In this document: piece by piece, positions 24,396 to 32,124 of the stretch
Position numbering within the stretch: position 1 is the first letter of the stretch
Layout of the letters: each line of letters begins with the position of its first letter
Source: Bacteroidaceae bacterium
GTDB taxonomy: Bacteria > Bacteroidota > Bacteroidia > Bacteroidales > Bacteroidaceae
DNA length: 41,550 bases
Direction of reading: 5' to 3'
Assembly (NCBI GenBank): GCA_017622815.1
Contig: JAGAQH010000030.1
Coordinates: 1-41,550 of the forward strand
Notes under the pieces: model-generated
Seen by the model: the letters and a program-made list of their open reading frames with translations, nothing else
Database searches by the model: none
Told to the model about the DNA's origin: nothing
Made by a program: the position numbers and the translations under genes

Positions 24396-26935
24396 TTTCT
24401 TTTCTTTAATATTAGTGTTATTATCTTTCCTACTATTATCAGTCCCAGCAAGGCCAATGCGCCATAGGCTATGGCCTCGGTGGTGTGTACGGTTTGCGGG
24501 TCGAAGGTCATAACCACCTCGTGCTTGCCGGCAGGAACCTGTATGGCACGCAAGATGTAGTTGGCACGTGCCACGGGGACTTCCTCACCCGACACTGTTG
24601 CCGTCCATCCGGGATAGTATATGTCGGAGAACACCAGCACGCCACCCTTCTCTGAGTCTATCTCGTAGGCAAGGCGGTTGGCCTCGTAACTTGTCAACTT
24701 CACACTGACACGGCATGAATCTGCATCGGCAGGCACACTGCCCAGCATATCCTGGAACTTCCTGTCCACAACGGCCACACGGCGGAAGTCATCCTTGCCA
24801 ATGGCTGCAAGTTCGTCATCGGCATTGTCCACCCAATGTATGGAAGACACCGACCAGGCATTGCCCATGGCATGCGGATTGAACAGGGGCACCTTGTTGC
24901 CGTCGCTGGTCTTCATGATGACATACTTCATGTTGAGCATGTCCAGCACGGGGAAGAGGCTGTCGCCATTCACCTTTGCCAGGTCTCCACCGCTTTCGGC
25001 CGCAGCCTTCTGCAGGCGTACCATCTCAGGACTGATGTGTGACTCTATTACCTCCTGATATCGGCGCAACTTGGCTGCATGGTAACCGCCGATGCTCTTG
25101 TGCCAATATGATGCATCGTTGCTGTTGAAGGTGCTTACGGTCATGTCCAGTGTACGGTAATACATATCGGGGTCCAGCAGAATCATCTCATCGGCATGGG
25201 TGCGCTGGAAGTTCTGCTCCACTGGGCGTGGGTACACAAACATGTCATCGTTCAGATAACGCTTGTTCACCGACCACATATCCCACAGACAAAGGAGAAT
25301 AATGAGCAGTGTCATGGGGATAGCCTTCAGTTTGCCGAAGTAATGCAGCACCATCAGGATTGTGCCGATAACGATGATCCAGAAGGAACGCATGGCGTCC
25401 ACAGAGAACACATGACGGCGCATATCGCTGAGGTTATCCAGCAAACCGTTCACAAACTGCTGGTCAACATAACCGGCACTGACCAGTCCCTGTATGCCGT
25501 TGTACTCGCTTGTGGACACATAATTGCCGAAGAAGGCATCGGGCACAAGCCAGAACAGGAGGCATATACCGGCCGTTATGGCAAAACTGAGCCAAAGGGC
25601 GTTTATCTCCTTATTTATTATAGGCACGCGCACGTGCACGCATGAGGGATCTTCCACAAATCTCTTCAGTGCCATCATGGCCATAAGGGGGATGGTGAAC
25701 TCCGCTATCACCAGGATGGATGCCACGGTACGGAACTTGTCGTACATGGGCACGTAGTCCAGGAAGAAGTCTGTCAGTCCCATGAAGTTCTTGCCCCACG
25801 ACAATGCAATGGAAAGCATGGTGGCCAGAAGCAAGGCCCAGCATACGGGTCCACGGACGATGAGCAGACACAGCACGAACAGCATACACACGAAGGCGCC
25901 CACATATACGGGACCGCTGGTGCCGGGTTGCTCGCCCCAATATTGTCCCAACTGCTGGTAGAGGGGGCGGTACTGACTGTCTGCCTTGGACATGGCCGTC
26001 TCGCTCTGCGACAAGGGCATGCTTGCACCACCCTTGGTGTTGGGCACGAGCAGGGTCCATGTCTCACCTATGCCATAACTCCAGGCGGTAATGTAACTGC
26101 GCTCCAAGCCGCTTGACGTCTGGTCGGCGGCGTCCTTGGTCTTATGTGTCAGTTCTGTCTTGCCACGCATGGTCTCCTTGCTGTATTCCCATGTGTGGTA
26201 AAGATTGGACAGGTTGATGGCCACGCCCAGCAGGCAACCAACGGCAAAGGCGATACTTCCCTTCAGCCAGCGCATCATGCCCTCACGGCTCAGGTCGGAG
26301 AGCAACCATCCTATAGACAGGGCAAAGATGGGCAACAGGAAGTAATAGGTCATCTGCACATGGTTGGAAACAATCTGCAATGCCATGAACAGACCGCTGA
26401 CCGCTATGCCCCAACCGCGCTTGCCTCTATAACAGAGTGCCATACCACCTATGGTGGGAGGTATGAAAGCCAAGGTGTAGAGTTTCCAGATATGTCCTGC
26501 CGCTATGATGATGAAGTAGTAACTGGAGAATGCCCATAACACTGCACCCAAGGCAGCCATCCATACCTTGAAATCAAAGCAGCGGAGCATGATATAGAAA
26601 CCCAGCAGCATGATGAACACATAGGATGCCACGGTGGGCAGAAACAGGCTGTACCACTGCTTCAATTCTGCCAGCGAGTCGGTACTGTCGTAGGACGGTG
26701 CCATCTGGTAAGTGGGCATGCCGGAGAAGAGCGTATTGGTCCAACGGGTACGTTCGCCGTTGTGCTTCTCGCGGTACTCGTTCATCTCCACACCTGCACC
26801 TACGCCTCCGGTATGGTCGTGCCCAGACAGCACCTTGCCATCCATGATAGGTTCCCAGAAGTATGCCACGCTGATGATGGCAAACAATGCCACCACGCCT
26901 ACTTCAATCAAATATTTCTTGTAGTTTTTCATCAT
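24383..26935 (-). CDS. YfhO-family multi-spanning membrane protein
   Basis: About 850 residues from the MMKNYKK start (26935); a longer frame reaching 27001 has no family-like sequence. There are about 12 or more membrane helices, with conserved SGHDHTGGVGAGVEMNEYR and NTLFSGMPTYQ in the first outside loop (sugar-site region in GT-C folds). Near the C terminus is a periplasmic domain with GGVLVFSDIYYPGWTATVSGEEVPVARANYILRAI, the signature of YfhO proteins. In Firmicutes YfhO glycosylates lipoteichoic acid; here a role in transferring sugars from a lipid carrier is likely. One further helix and KKRK end the protein. Confidence 0.88.
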   Translation of the reverse strand: MMKNYKKYLIEVGVVALFAIISVAYFWEPIMDGKVLSGHDHTGGVGAGVEMNEYREKHNGERTRWTNTLFSGMPTYQMAPSYDSTDSLAELKQWYSLFLPTVASYVFIMLLGFYIMLRCFDFKVWMAALGAVLWAFSSYYFIIIAAGHIWKLYTLAFIPPTIGGMALCYRGKRGWGIAVSGLFMALQIVSNHVQMTYYFLLPIFALSIGWLLSDLSREGMMRWLKGSIAFAVGCLLGVAINLSNLYHTWEYSKETMRGKTELTHKTKDAADQTSSGLERSYITAWSYGIGETWTLLVPNTKGGASMPLSQSETAMSKADSQYRPLYQQLGQYWGEQPGTSGPVYVGAFVCMLFVLCLLIVRGPVCWALLLATMLSIALSWGKNFMGLTDFFLDYVPMYDKFRTVASILVIAEFTIPLMAMMALKRFVEDPSCVHVRVPIINKEINALWLSFAITAGICLLFWLVPDAFFGNYVSTSEYNGIQGLVSAGYVDQQFVNGLLDNLSDMRRHVFSVDAMRSFWIIVIGTILMVLHYFGKLKAIPMTLLIILLCLWDMWSVNKRYLNDDMFVYPRPVEQNFQRTHADEMILLDPDMYYRTLDMTVSTFNSNDASYWHKSIGGYHAAKLRRYQEVIESHISPEMVRLQKAAAESGGDLAKVNGDSLFPVLDMLNMKYVIMKTSDGNKVPLFNPHAMGNAWSVSSIHWVDNADDELAAIGKDDFRRVAVVDRKFQDMLGSVPADADSCRVSVKLTSYEANRLAYEIDSEKGGVLVFSDIYYPGWTATVSGEEVPVARANYILRAIQVPAGKHEVVMTFDPQTVHTTEAIAYGALALLGLIIVGKIITLILKKRKCQK

Positions 26936-27053
26936 ATTATAAATTCGTTCAACGCCAATCGTTATCATCCTTACACAGGGATACTCAGCGTCGCATGTCA
27001 TTCCGCTGTTGCGTTTTCGTTTCCCGCTTTTCTGTTTTCCGTTTCCCGCTTTT

Positions 27054-27173
27054 CATACCCCCTCCCCTTCGGGACTCCCCCTGTCTCAGGGGGAGAAAGT
27101 GGATGATAGCTTTCCTTGCTACTTTGTCCCCCTGAGACAGGGGGACGAGGAACGAAGTTCCGGAGGGGGTATG
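27054..27173. repeat. Nested palindromic element (about 120 bases)
   Basis: Outer arms CATACCCCCTCC (27054-27065) and GGAGGGGGTATG (27162-27173). Within each arm is a further hairpin: CTCCCCCTG-TCT-CAGGGGGAG (27075-27095) and TCCCCCTG-AGA-CAGGGGGA (27127-27145). The element is flanked by CCGTTTTCC/CCGTTTCCC repeats. One related half-element lies near 3416-3448. This is the layout of a small non-autonomous repeat family. It lies between typA and the YfhO-like gene and could also stop transcription. Confidence 0.75.
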
Positions 27174-27204
27174 TTACCTTTCCGTTTTCCGTTCTCCGTT
27201 TTCC

Positions 27205-29004
27205 TTACCTTCCCGCGCGCTTTCTCTCCAGGTGGTCCAGTATCACCTTGCGCATGCGCATGGAATGGGGTGTAACCTCCACATATTCGTCAGCCTTGAT
27301 ATACTCCAAGGCCTCCTCCAGGGAGAAGATGGTGGCAGGGATGATGCGGGCCTTCTCGTCGGTACCGCTGGCACGGACGTTGGTCAGTTGCTTTGCCTTA
27401 CATACGTTGATGACAAGGTCTATGTCGTGAACATGCTCTCCTATAACCTGGCCGGCATACACCTGGTCCTGTGGTTCTATGAAGAACTTGCCCCTGTCCT
27501 GCAGATGGTCTATGGCGTATGCATAGGCATTGCCGCTCTCCAAGGCAATCAGCGAACCGTTGGTACGGCGGTTTATCTCGCCCTTGAAAGGCTGGTACTC
27601 CTTGAAGCGGTGCGCCATGATGGCCTCGCCCTGAGAGGCGGTGAGCACATTGGTTCGCAGGCCGATGATGCCGCGCGAGGGGATGTTGAACTCTATGTTC
27701 ACACGGTCGCCCTGACTGTCCATGCTGGTCATTTCGCCCTTGCGGCGCGTAACCATGTCTATCATCTTGCTGCTGAACTCCTCGGGCACATTTATGGTCA
27801 GTTCCTCAATGGGTTCGCACTTCACGCCGTCAATCTCCTTGTAGATAACCTGGGGCTGGCCAACCTGCAACTCATAACCCTCGCGGCGCATGGTCTCCAC
27901 CAGTACGGAGAGATGCAGCACGCCACGTCCGCTCACAATCCAACGGTCGGTGTAACCCTCCATGGTAGAGACACGCAGGGCCAGATTCTTCTCCAGTTCC
28001 TTATCCAGACGTTCCTGTATGTGGCGGCTGGTGCAGAACTTGCCTTCCTTGCCGAAGAAAGGAGAGTCGTTTATGGTGAAGAGCATGGACATCGTGGGTT
28101 CGTCTATGCTGATGCTGGGCAGAGCCTCGGGGTTCTCGTAGTCGCAAATGGTGTCGCCTATCTCGAAGCGCTCCAATCCCACCAGGGCACAGATGTCGCC
28201 ACTTCCTGCCTCGGCAGTCTTCTTGCGTCCCATGCCGGTGAAGGTGTGCACCTCCTTGATCTTGGTGCGCTCCTTGCTACCGTCGCGATGCACGATGGTT
28301 ATGTTCATTCCCTCTCGCAGGGTACCACGATGCACACGGCCTACGGCAATGCGGCCGGTATAGTTGGAGTAGTCCAGACTGGTTATGAGCATCTGCGGTG
28401 TGCCCTCCAACTGCTTGGGGGCAGGCACATGCTCCAGGATCTGGTCCAATAGGTATGTGATATCCGTGGTGGGAGCGCTCCAGTCCTCACCCATCCAGTT
28501 GTTCTTGGCAGAACCGTAGATGACGGGGAAGTCCAACTGCTCCTCCGTGGCATTGAGGTCACACATCAGGTCAAAGACCATCTCATACACCTCTTCGGGA
28601 CGGCAGTTGGGCTTGTCCACCTTGTTTACCACAACAAGAGGCTTCAAGCCTATTTCCAGAGCCTTCTGCAACACGAAACGCGTCTGTGGCATGGGACCCT
28701 CGAAGGCATCCACCAGAAGGATGCATCCGTCCGCCATGTTCAGCACACGCTCCACCTCGCCTCCGAAGTCGGAGTGTCCCGGGGTGTCGATGATGTTTAT
28801 CTTCGTGTCGCGGTACATGATGGACACGTTCTTGGACAGGATGGTTATGCCACGCTCGCGCTCCAACTCGTTGTTGTCCAGCATCAGTTCGCCCGACTGC
28901 TGGTTATCACGGAACAGGTTTCCGGCCAAAAGCATCTTGTCCACCAGAGTGGTCTTGCCATGGTCTACGTGTGCTATTATCGCTATGTTACGGATATTCT
29001 GCAT
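27205..29004 (-). CDS. typA: Translational GTPase TypA/BipA
   Basis: A 599-residue ribosome-associated GTPase involved in 50S assembly and stress adaptation. The start is MQNIRNIAIIAHVDHGKTT at 29004; the upstream in-frame extension is not family-like and covers the promoter. G1 is AHVDHGKTTL (about 11-20), G3 is DTPGHSDFGG, G4 is VVNKVDKPN. Domains II and III and the TypA-specific C-terminal domain follow, ending with RKVILDHLERKRAGR. It is divergent from rpsO with its own -7 box at 29047-29055. Confidence 0.96.
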   Translation of the reverse strand: MQNIRNIAIIAHVDHGKTTLVDKMLLAGNLFRDNQQSGELMLDNNELERERGITILSKNVSIMYRDTKINIIDTPGHSDFGGEVERVLNMADGCILLVDAFEGPMPQTRFVLQKALEIGLKPLVVVNKVDKPNCRPEEVYEMVFDLMCDLNATEEQLDFPVIYGSAKNNWMGEDWSAPTTDITYLLDQILEHVPAPKQLEGTPQMLITSLDYSNYTGRIAVGRVHRGTLREGMNITIVHRDGSKERTKIKEVHTFTGMGRKKTAEAGSGDICALVGLERFEIGDTICDYENPEALPSISIDEPTMSMLFTINDSPFFGKEGKFCTSRHIQERLDKELEKNLALRVSTMEGYTDRWIVSGRGVLHLSVLVETMRREGYELQVGQPQVIYKEIDGVKCEPIEELTINVPEEFSSKMIDMVTRRKGEMTSMDSQGDRVNIEFNIPSRGIIGLRTNVLTASQGEAIMAHRFKEYQPFKGEINRRTNGSLIALESGNAYAYAIDHLQDRGKFFIEPQDQVYAGQVIGEHVHDIDLVINVCKAKQLTNVRASGTDEKARIIPATIFSLEEALEYIKADEYVEVTPHSMRMRKVILDHLERKRAGR

Positions 29005-29046
29005 GTCTCTACTTTTATCAGTTTCAATCTTATTACCTAAACGCGC

Positions 29047-29055
29047 ACAAAGATA
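29047..29055 (-). promoter_or_regulatory. typA: -7 box of the typA promoter
   Basis: TATCTTTGT on the minus strand, about 43 bases before the typA ATG, matches TAnnTTTG. No clear -33 TTTG at the normal distance. Confidence 0.5.
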
Positions 29056-29161
29056 CAGAAAAATGACCACATGACCGCTTTCAAGGCCGCCAAATGTACA
29101 AAATAAGGCACTTAACGGAAAAAAACTCGGGCACAGATGCGTCTTATTCAGCAGTTTTTCA

Positions 29162-29169
29162 TACCTTTG
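29162..29169 (+). promoter_or_regulatory. rpsO: -7 box of the rpsO promoter
   Basis: TACCTTTG followed by C matches the consensus. It gives a leader of about 75 bases before rpsO, long enough for the regulation by S15 known in other bacteria, but I cannot see a specific S15-binding fold. Confidence 0.5.
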
Positions 29170-29252
29170 CACCCGCATTTGACCGGAGGCAGTGCCCGAA
29201 CGTATGGAAGCTGCACGGCAAACAAGTTACACAATTCAAACTATCAAACACT

Positions 29253-29522
29253 ATGTATTTGAATTCAGAGAAGAAGACCGAGCTCTTCACCACCTATGGC
29301 AAGGGTGCTGCTGACACAGGTAGCGCTGAGAGCCAGATCGCATTGTTCACCTTCCGCATCAAGAACCTCACCGAGCACATGAAGCAGAACCGCAAGGACC
29401 ACAGCACCGAGCGCGCTCTGACCGGCCTGGTAGGTAAGCGTCGTGCCCTCCTGAACTACCTGAAGAAGCGCGACATCAACCGCTACCGTGCCATCGTTAA
29501 GGCTCTGGGTCTGCGTAAGTAA
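29253..29522 (+). CDS. rpsO: 30S ribosomal protein S15
   Basis: An 89-residue protein. Typical S15: DTGSAESQIALFTFRIKNLTEHMKQNRKDHSTERALTGLVGKRRALLNYLKKRD, ending YRAIVKALGLRK. The ATG at 29253 gives the normal length; earlier in-frame starts overlap the promoter. It binds 16S rRNA early in small-subunit assembly. Monocistronic, with a strong terminator 40 bases downstream. Confidence 0.98.
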   Translation: MYLNSEKKTELFTTYGKGAADTGSAESQIALFTFRIKNLTEHMKQNRKDHSTERALTGLVGKRRALLNYLKKRDINRYRAIVKALGLRK

Positions 29523-29561
29523 TGCATCACAGGTCTTCTGCAGGACAGAAGTAACTGACAC

Positions 29562-29596
29562 AAGGAGGTTGCCCGCTTGGGCAACCTCCTTTCTTT
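29562..29596 (+). terminator. Rho-independent terminator of rpsO
   Basis: Perfect 13-bp stem AAGGAGGTTGCCC (29562-29574), loop GCTT, GGGCAACCTCCTT (29579-29591), then TCTTTAT. Confidence 0.92.
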
Positions 29597-29650
29597 ATAT
29601 GCATAGTCCCTTGGGCCTTCGCCTACTTTTCCGCTCCCCGGCCTGGCGTC

Positions 29651-29795
29651 CGAAGTCTCTTCCGTCCGGCAAAACCAACATACTTCCGCCTTTTCGCACT
29701 CTTATCCGCAACCTTGGCCGTGGCCGAAGTTACTCGCAACGGGAAAAATCAAGAATAGTTTTGCTTTTTCGCTCACTTATTCGTAACTTTGCACG
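29651..29795 (+). repeat. Promoter-bearing repeat, tandem pair (one GC-drifted) upstream of argS
   Basis: Two units start with CGAAGT at 29651 and 29725. The second has a full promoter: TTTG (29760-29763), 20 bases, TAACTTTG (29784-29791), and is close to the units at 15.5 and 20.7 kb. The first aligns to it base for base but with many A/T to C/G changes (CAACCTTGG for TAACTTTGC), so it looks like an inactivated copy. Confidence 0.7.
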
Positions 29796-29814
29796 CGAAA
29801 TAAAGACATTCATA

Positions 29815-31614
29815 ATGAGCATACAAGAAAAGATTATCTCTGCGGCATTGAGCGGAGTGAAGGACCTCTATGGTGCTGAGGTTCCCGAGAAGATGATACA
29901 GTTGCAGGAAACACGTCCCGAGTTTGAAGGCGAACTGACACTGGTGGTATTCCCCCTGTTGAAGACAAGCAGGAAGTCTCCCGAGGCCACTGCACAGGAT
30001 ATGGGCGAATACCTGACACAGAAGTGCTCCGACCTGATAAGCAAGTTCAACGTGGTGAAAGGTTTCCTGAACCTTTCCATTGCCAGTGCACAATGGATAC
30101 AATTGCTGGAGGAGATAGAGCACAATCCCAAGTTCGGTTTCCTGCCCGTTACCGACGAGTCTCCCCTGGTAATGATCGAATACTCCAGTCCCAACACCAA
30201 CAAGCCCCTGCATCTGGGACATGTGCGCAACAACCTGCTGGGCTGGGCCCTGGCACAGGTCATGGAGGCCAACGGCAACCGTGTGGTGAAGACCAACATC
30301 GTGAACGACCGCGGCATACACATCTGCAAGAGCATGCTGGCATGGCAGAAGTATGGCAACGGCGAGACTCCCGAAACCAGCGGCAAGAAGGGCGACCACC
30401 TTATCGGCGACTACTACGTGGCCTTCGACAAGCACTACCGCGAGGAGGTAAAGCAACTCGTGGCTCAGGGCATGGACGAGGAGAAGGCCAAGCAGGAGGC
30501 TCCCCTCATCAAGGAAGCACACGACATGCTGGTACGCTGGGAACAGAACGACCCCGAGGTGCGCGGCCTTTGGAAGACCATGAACGACTGGGTGTATGCC
30601 GGTTTCGACGAGACATACAAGGCCCTTGGCGTTGGCTTTGACAAGATATACTACGAGAGCGACACCTATCTGGAGGGACGCGAGAAGGTGGAAGAAGGTC
30701 TGGAGAAGGGTTTCTTCTATCGCCGCGAGGACGGTTCCGTGTGGGCAGATCTCACAAAGGAGGGTCTGGACGAAAAGTTGCTTCTGCGCAGCGACGGCAC
30801 CTCTGTGTACATGACACAGGACATCGGTACCGCCAAACTCCGCTTCCAGGACTTCCCCATCGACAAGATGATATACGTGGTGGGCAACGAGCAGAACTAT
30901 CATTTCCAGGTGCTCTCCATCCTGCTGGACAAACTGGGCTTCAAGTGGGGTAAGGACCTCGTACACTTCAGTTACGGCATGGTGGAACTGCCCAACGGCA
31001 AGATGAAGTCGCGCGAAGGCACTGTGGTTGATGCCGACGATCTGGTAGCAACCATGATAGAGGATGCACTGCAGATGTCGGAGGACAAGATAAAGAAACT
31101 GGAGGGCATCACCGAGGAGGAGACCCGCGAAATAGCACGCATCGTGGGCATGGGCGCCCTGAAGTACTTCATCCTGAAGGTGGACGCACGCAAGAACATG
31201 TTGTTCGACCCCGAGGAAAGCATCGACTTCAACGGCAACACCGGTCCCTTCATCCAGTACACCTATGCCCGTATCCGCAGTATCCTGCGCAAGGCTGCAG
31301 AGCAGGGAATATCCATCCCCGATAACTTGCCCACAAGTGCAGAACTGAGTGACAAGGAAATCAGCCTCATACAGCACCTCAACGGCTTCACCGCCACCCT
31401 GCGCCAGGCCGGTGCCGACTACAACCCTGCCTCCATCGCCAACTACTGCTACGAGTTGGTTAAGGAGTACAACCAGTTCTATCACGACTTCAGTGTCCTG
31501 CGCGAAGAGAATGCCGACAAGCAGGCAGTACGTATGGCCCTGAGTTCTGCCGTAGCGCAGGTGGTAAAGAACGGCATGTCTCTGCTCGGCATCGAGGTTC
31601 CCGAGAGAATGTAA
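29815..31614 (+). CDS. argS: Arginyl-tRNA synthetase
   Basis: A 599-residue class I synthetase. The start is MSIQEKIISAALSGVK (29815), just after the promoter; the frame is open further upstream but unlike the family. The N-terminal additional domain reads to about 110. The HIGH motif is SPNTNKPLHLGH, the KMSK equivalent is KMKSREG, and the C-terminal DALR anticodon domain ends LGIEVPERM. It charges tRNA-Arg. One base separates its stop codon from the ATG of the RNase H gene, so they are co-transcribed. Confidence 0.97.
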   Translation: MSIQEKIISAALSGVKDLYGAEVPEKMIQLQETRPEFEGELTLVVFPLLKTSRKSPEATAQDMGEYLTQKCSDLISKFNVVKGFLNLSIASAQWIQLLEEIEHNPKFGFLPVTDESPLVMIEYSSPNTNKPLHLGHVRNNLLGWALAQVMEANGNRVVKTNIVNDRGIHICKSMLAWQKYGNGETPETSGKKGDHLIGDYYVAFDKHYREEVKQLVAQGMDEEKAKQEAPLIKEAHDMLVRWEQNDPEVRGLWKTMNDWVYAGFDETYKALGVGFDKIYYESDTYLEGREKVEEGLEKGFFYRREDGSVWADLTKEGLDEKLLLRSDGTSVYMTQDIGTAKLRFQDFPIDKMIYVVGNEQNYHFQVLSILLDKLGFKWGKDLVHFSYGMVELPNGKMKSREGTVVDADDLVATMIEDALQMSEDKIKKLEGITEEETREIARIVGMGALKYFILKVDARKNMLFDPEESIDFNGNTGPFIQYTYARIRSILRKAAEQGISIPDNLPTSAELSDKEISLIQHLNGFTATLRQAGADYNPASIANYCYELVKEYNQFYHDFSVLREENADKQAVRMALSSAVAQVVKNGMSLLGIEVPERM

Positions 31615-31615
31615 G

Positions 31616-32023
31616 ATGGAAGGTATCAAGGAGGCTCTTTGCGTAGATGCCGCATGCAGCGGCAACCCCGGTCCCATGGAGTACCGGGGGGTACATCTGC
31701 CCAGTGGCAAGGAGATATTCAGATATGGACCTATCCAGGGTACCAACAACATAGGCGAGTTCCTTGCCATTGTGCATGCCCTAGCGCTGATGGAGCAGAA
31801 AGGCATCCGCATGCCCATCTACAGCGACAGCGTCAGCGGACAGGCATGGGTCAGGAACAAGAAGGCCAAGACCACTCTGGCACGCACTCCGGAGACAGAA
31901 AAGGCACTCGACCTTGTTGCAAGGGCAGAAAACTGGCTTCGCACGCACACCGTAAGCGTGCCCATACTGAAATGGAACACCGAAGAGTGGGGAGAGATTC
32001 CTGCCGACTTCGGACGTAAGTGA
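31616..32023 (+). CDS. Ribonuclease H-fold protein (RNase HI family)
   Basis: A 135-residue protein. RNase H residues: D11 in VDAACSGNPGP, E48 in NNIGEFLAIVHAL, D71 in YSDS, and a final acidic residue, probably D131 in EIPADFGRK. It lacks the basic handle of E. coli RNase HI, and the GPMEYRGV/WGEIPADFGRK ends are typical of a Bacteroidetes branch. Expected to cut the RNA of RNA-DNA hybrids in the cytoplasm. Directly follows argS. Confidence 0.85.
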   Translation: MEGIKEALCVDAACSGNPGPMEYRGVHLPSGKEIFRYGPIQGTNNIGEFLAIVHALALMEQKGIRMPIYSDSVSGQAWVRNKKAKTTLARTPETEKALDLVARAENWLRTHTVSVPILKWNTEEWGEIPADFGRK

Positions 32024-32026
32024 AAC

Positions 32027-32106
32027 GGAAAGGTGAAAACGGAAAACGGAAAACTAAATCGCTAACCCGCTCACCGCTCAGCCCAATCAAAACGGGAAAC
32101 GGAAAA
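32027..32106. repeat. Cluster of AACGGAAAAC-type intergenic repeats
   Basis: Five copies of ACGG(A/G)AA(A)C-like units in 80 bases (such as AAAACGGAAAACGGAAAAC). The same short motif occurs near 2475, 2750, 3390, 3464 and 7330, and inverted at 27010-27050 and 27180-27205. Confidence 0.6.
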
Positions 32107-32124
32107 CCCCAATATCTCTAAACA

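Noticed and set aside
29005-29178. Longer TypA start at 29178
   Set aside because: The extra 58 residues are not family-like and cover the typA promoter; MQNIRNIAIIAHVDHGKTT is the normal start.
29773-31818. A 681-codon open frame antisense to argS, and similar long antisense frames over typA (27232-28452) and the V-ATPase genes (10748-11683, 13031-13792, 14107-15009)
   Set aside because: They mirror highly conserved genes with strong GC codon bias, show no recognisable domains or starts, and are expected shadows.
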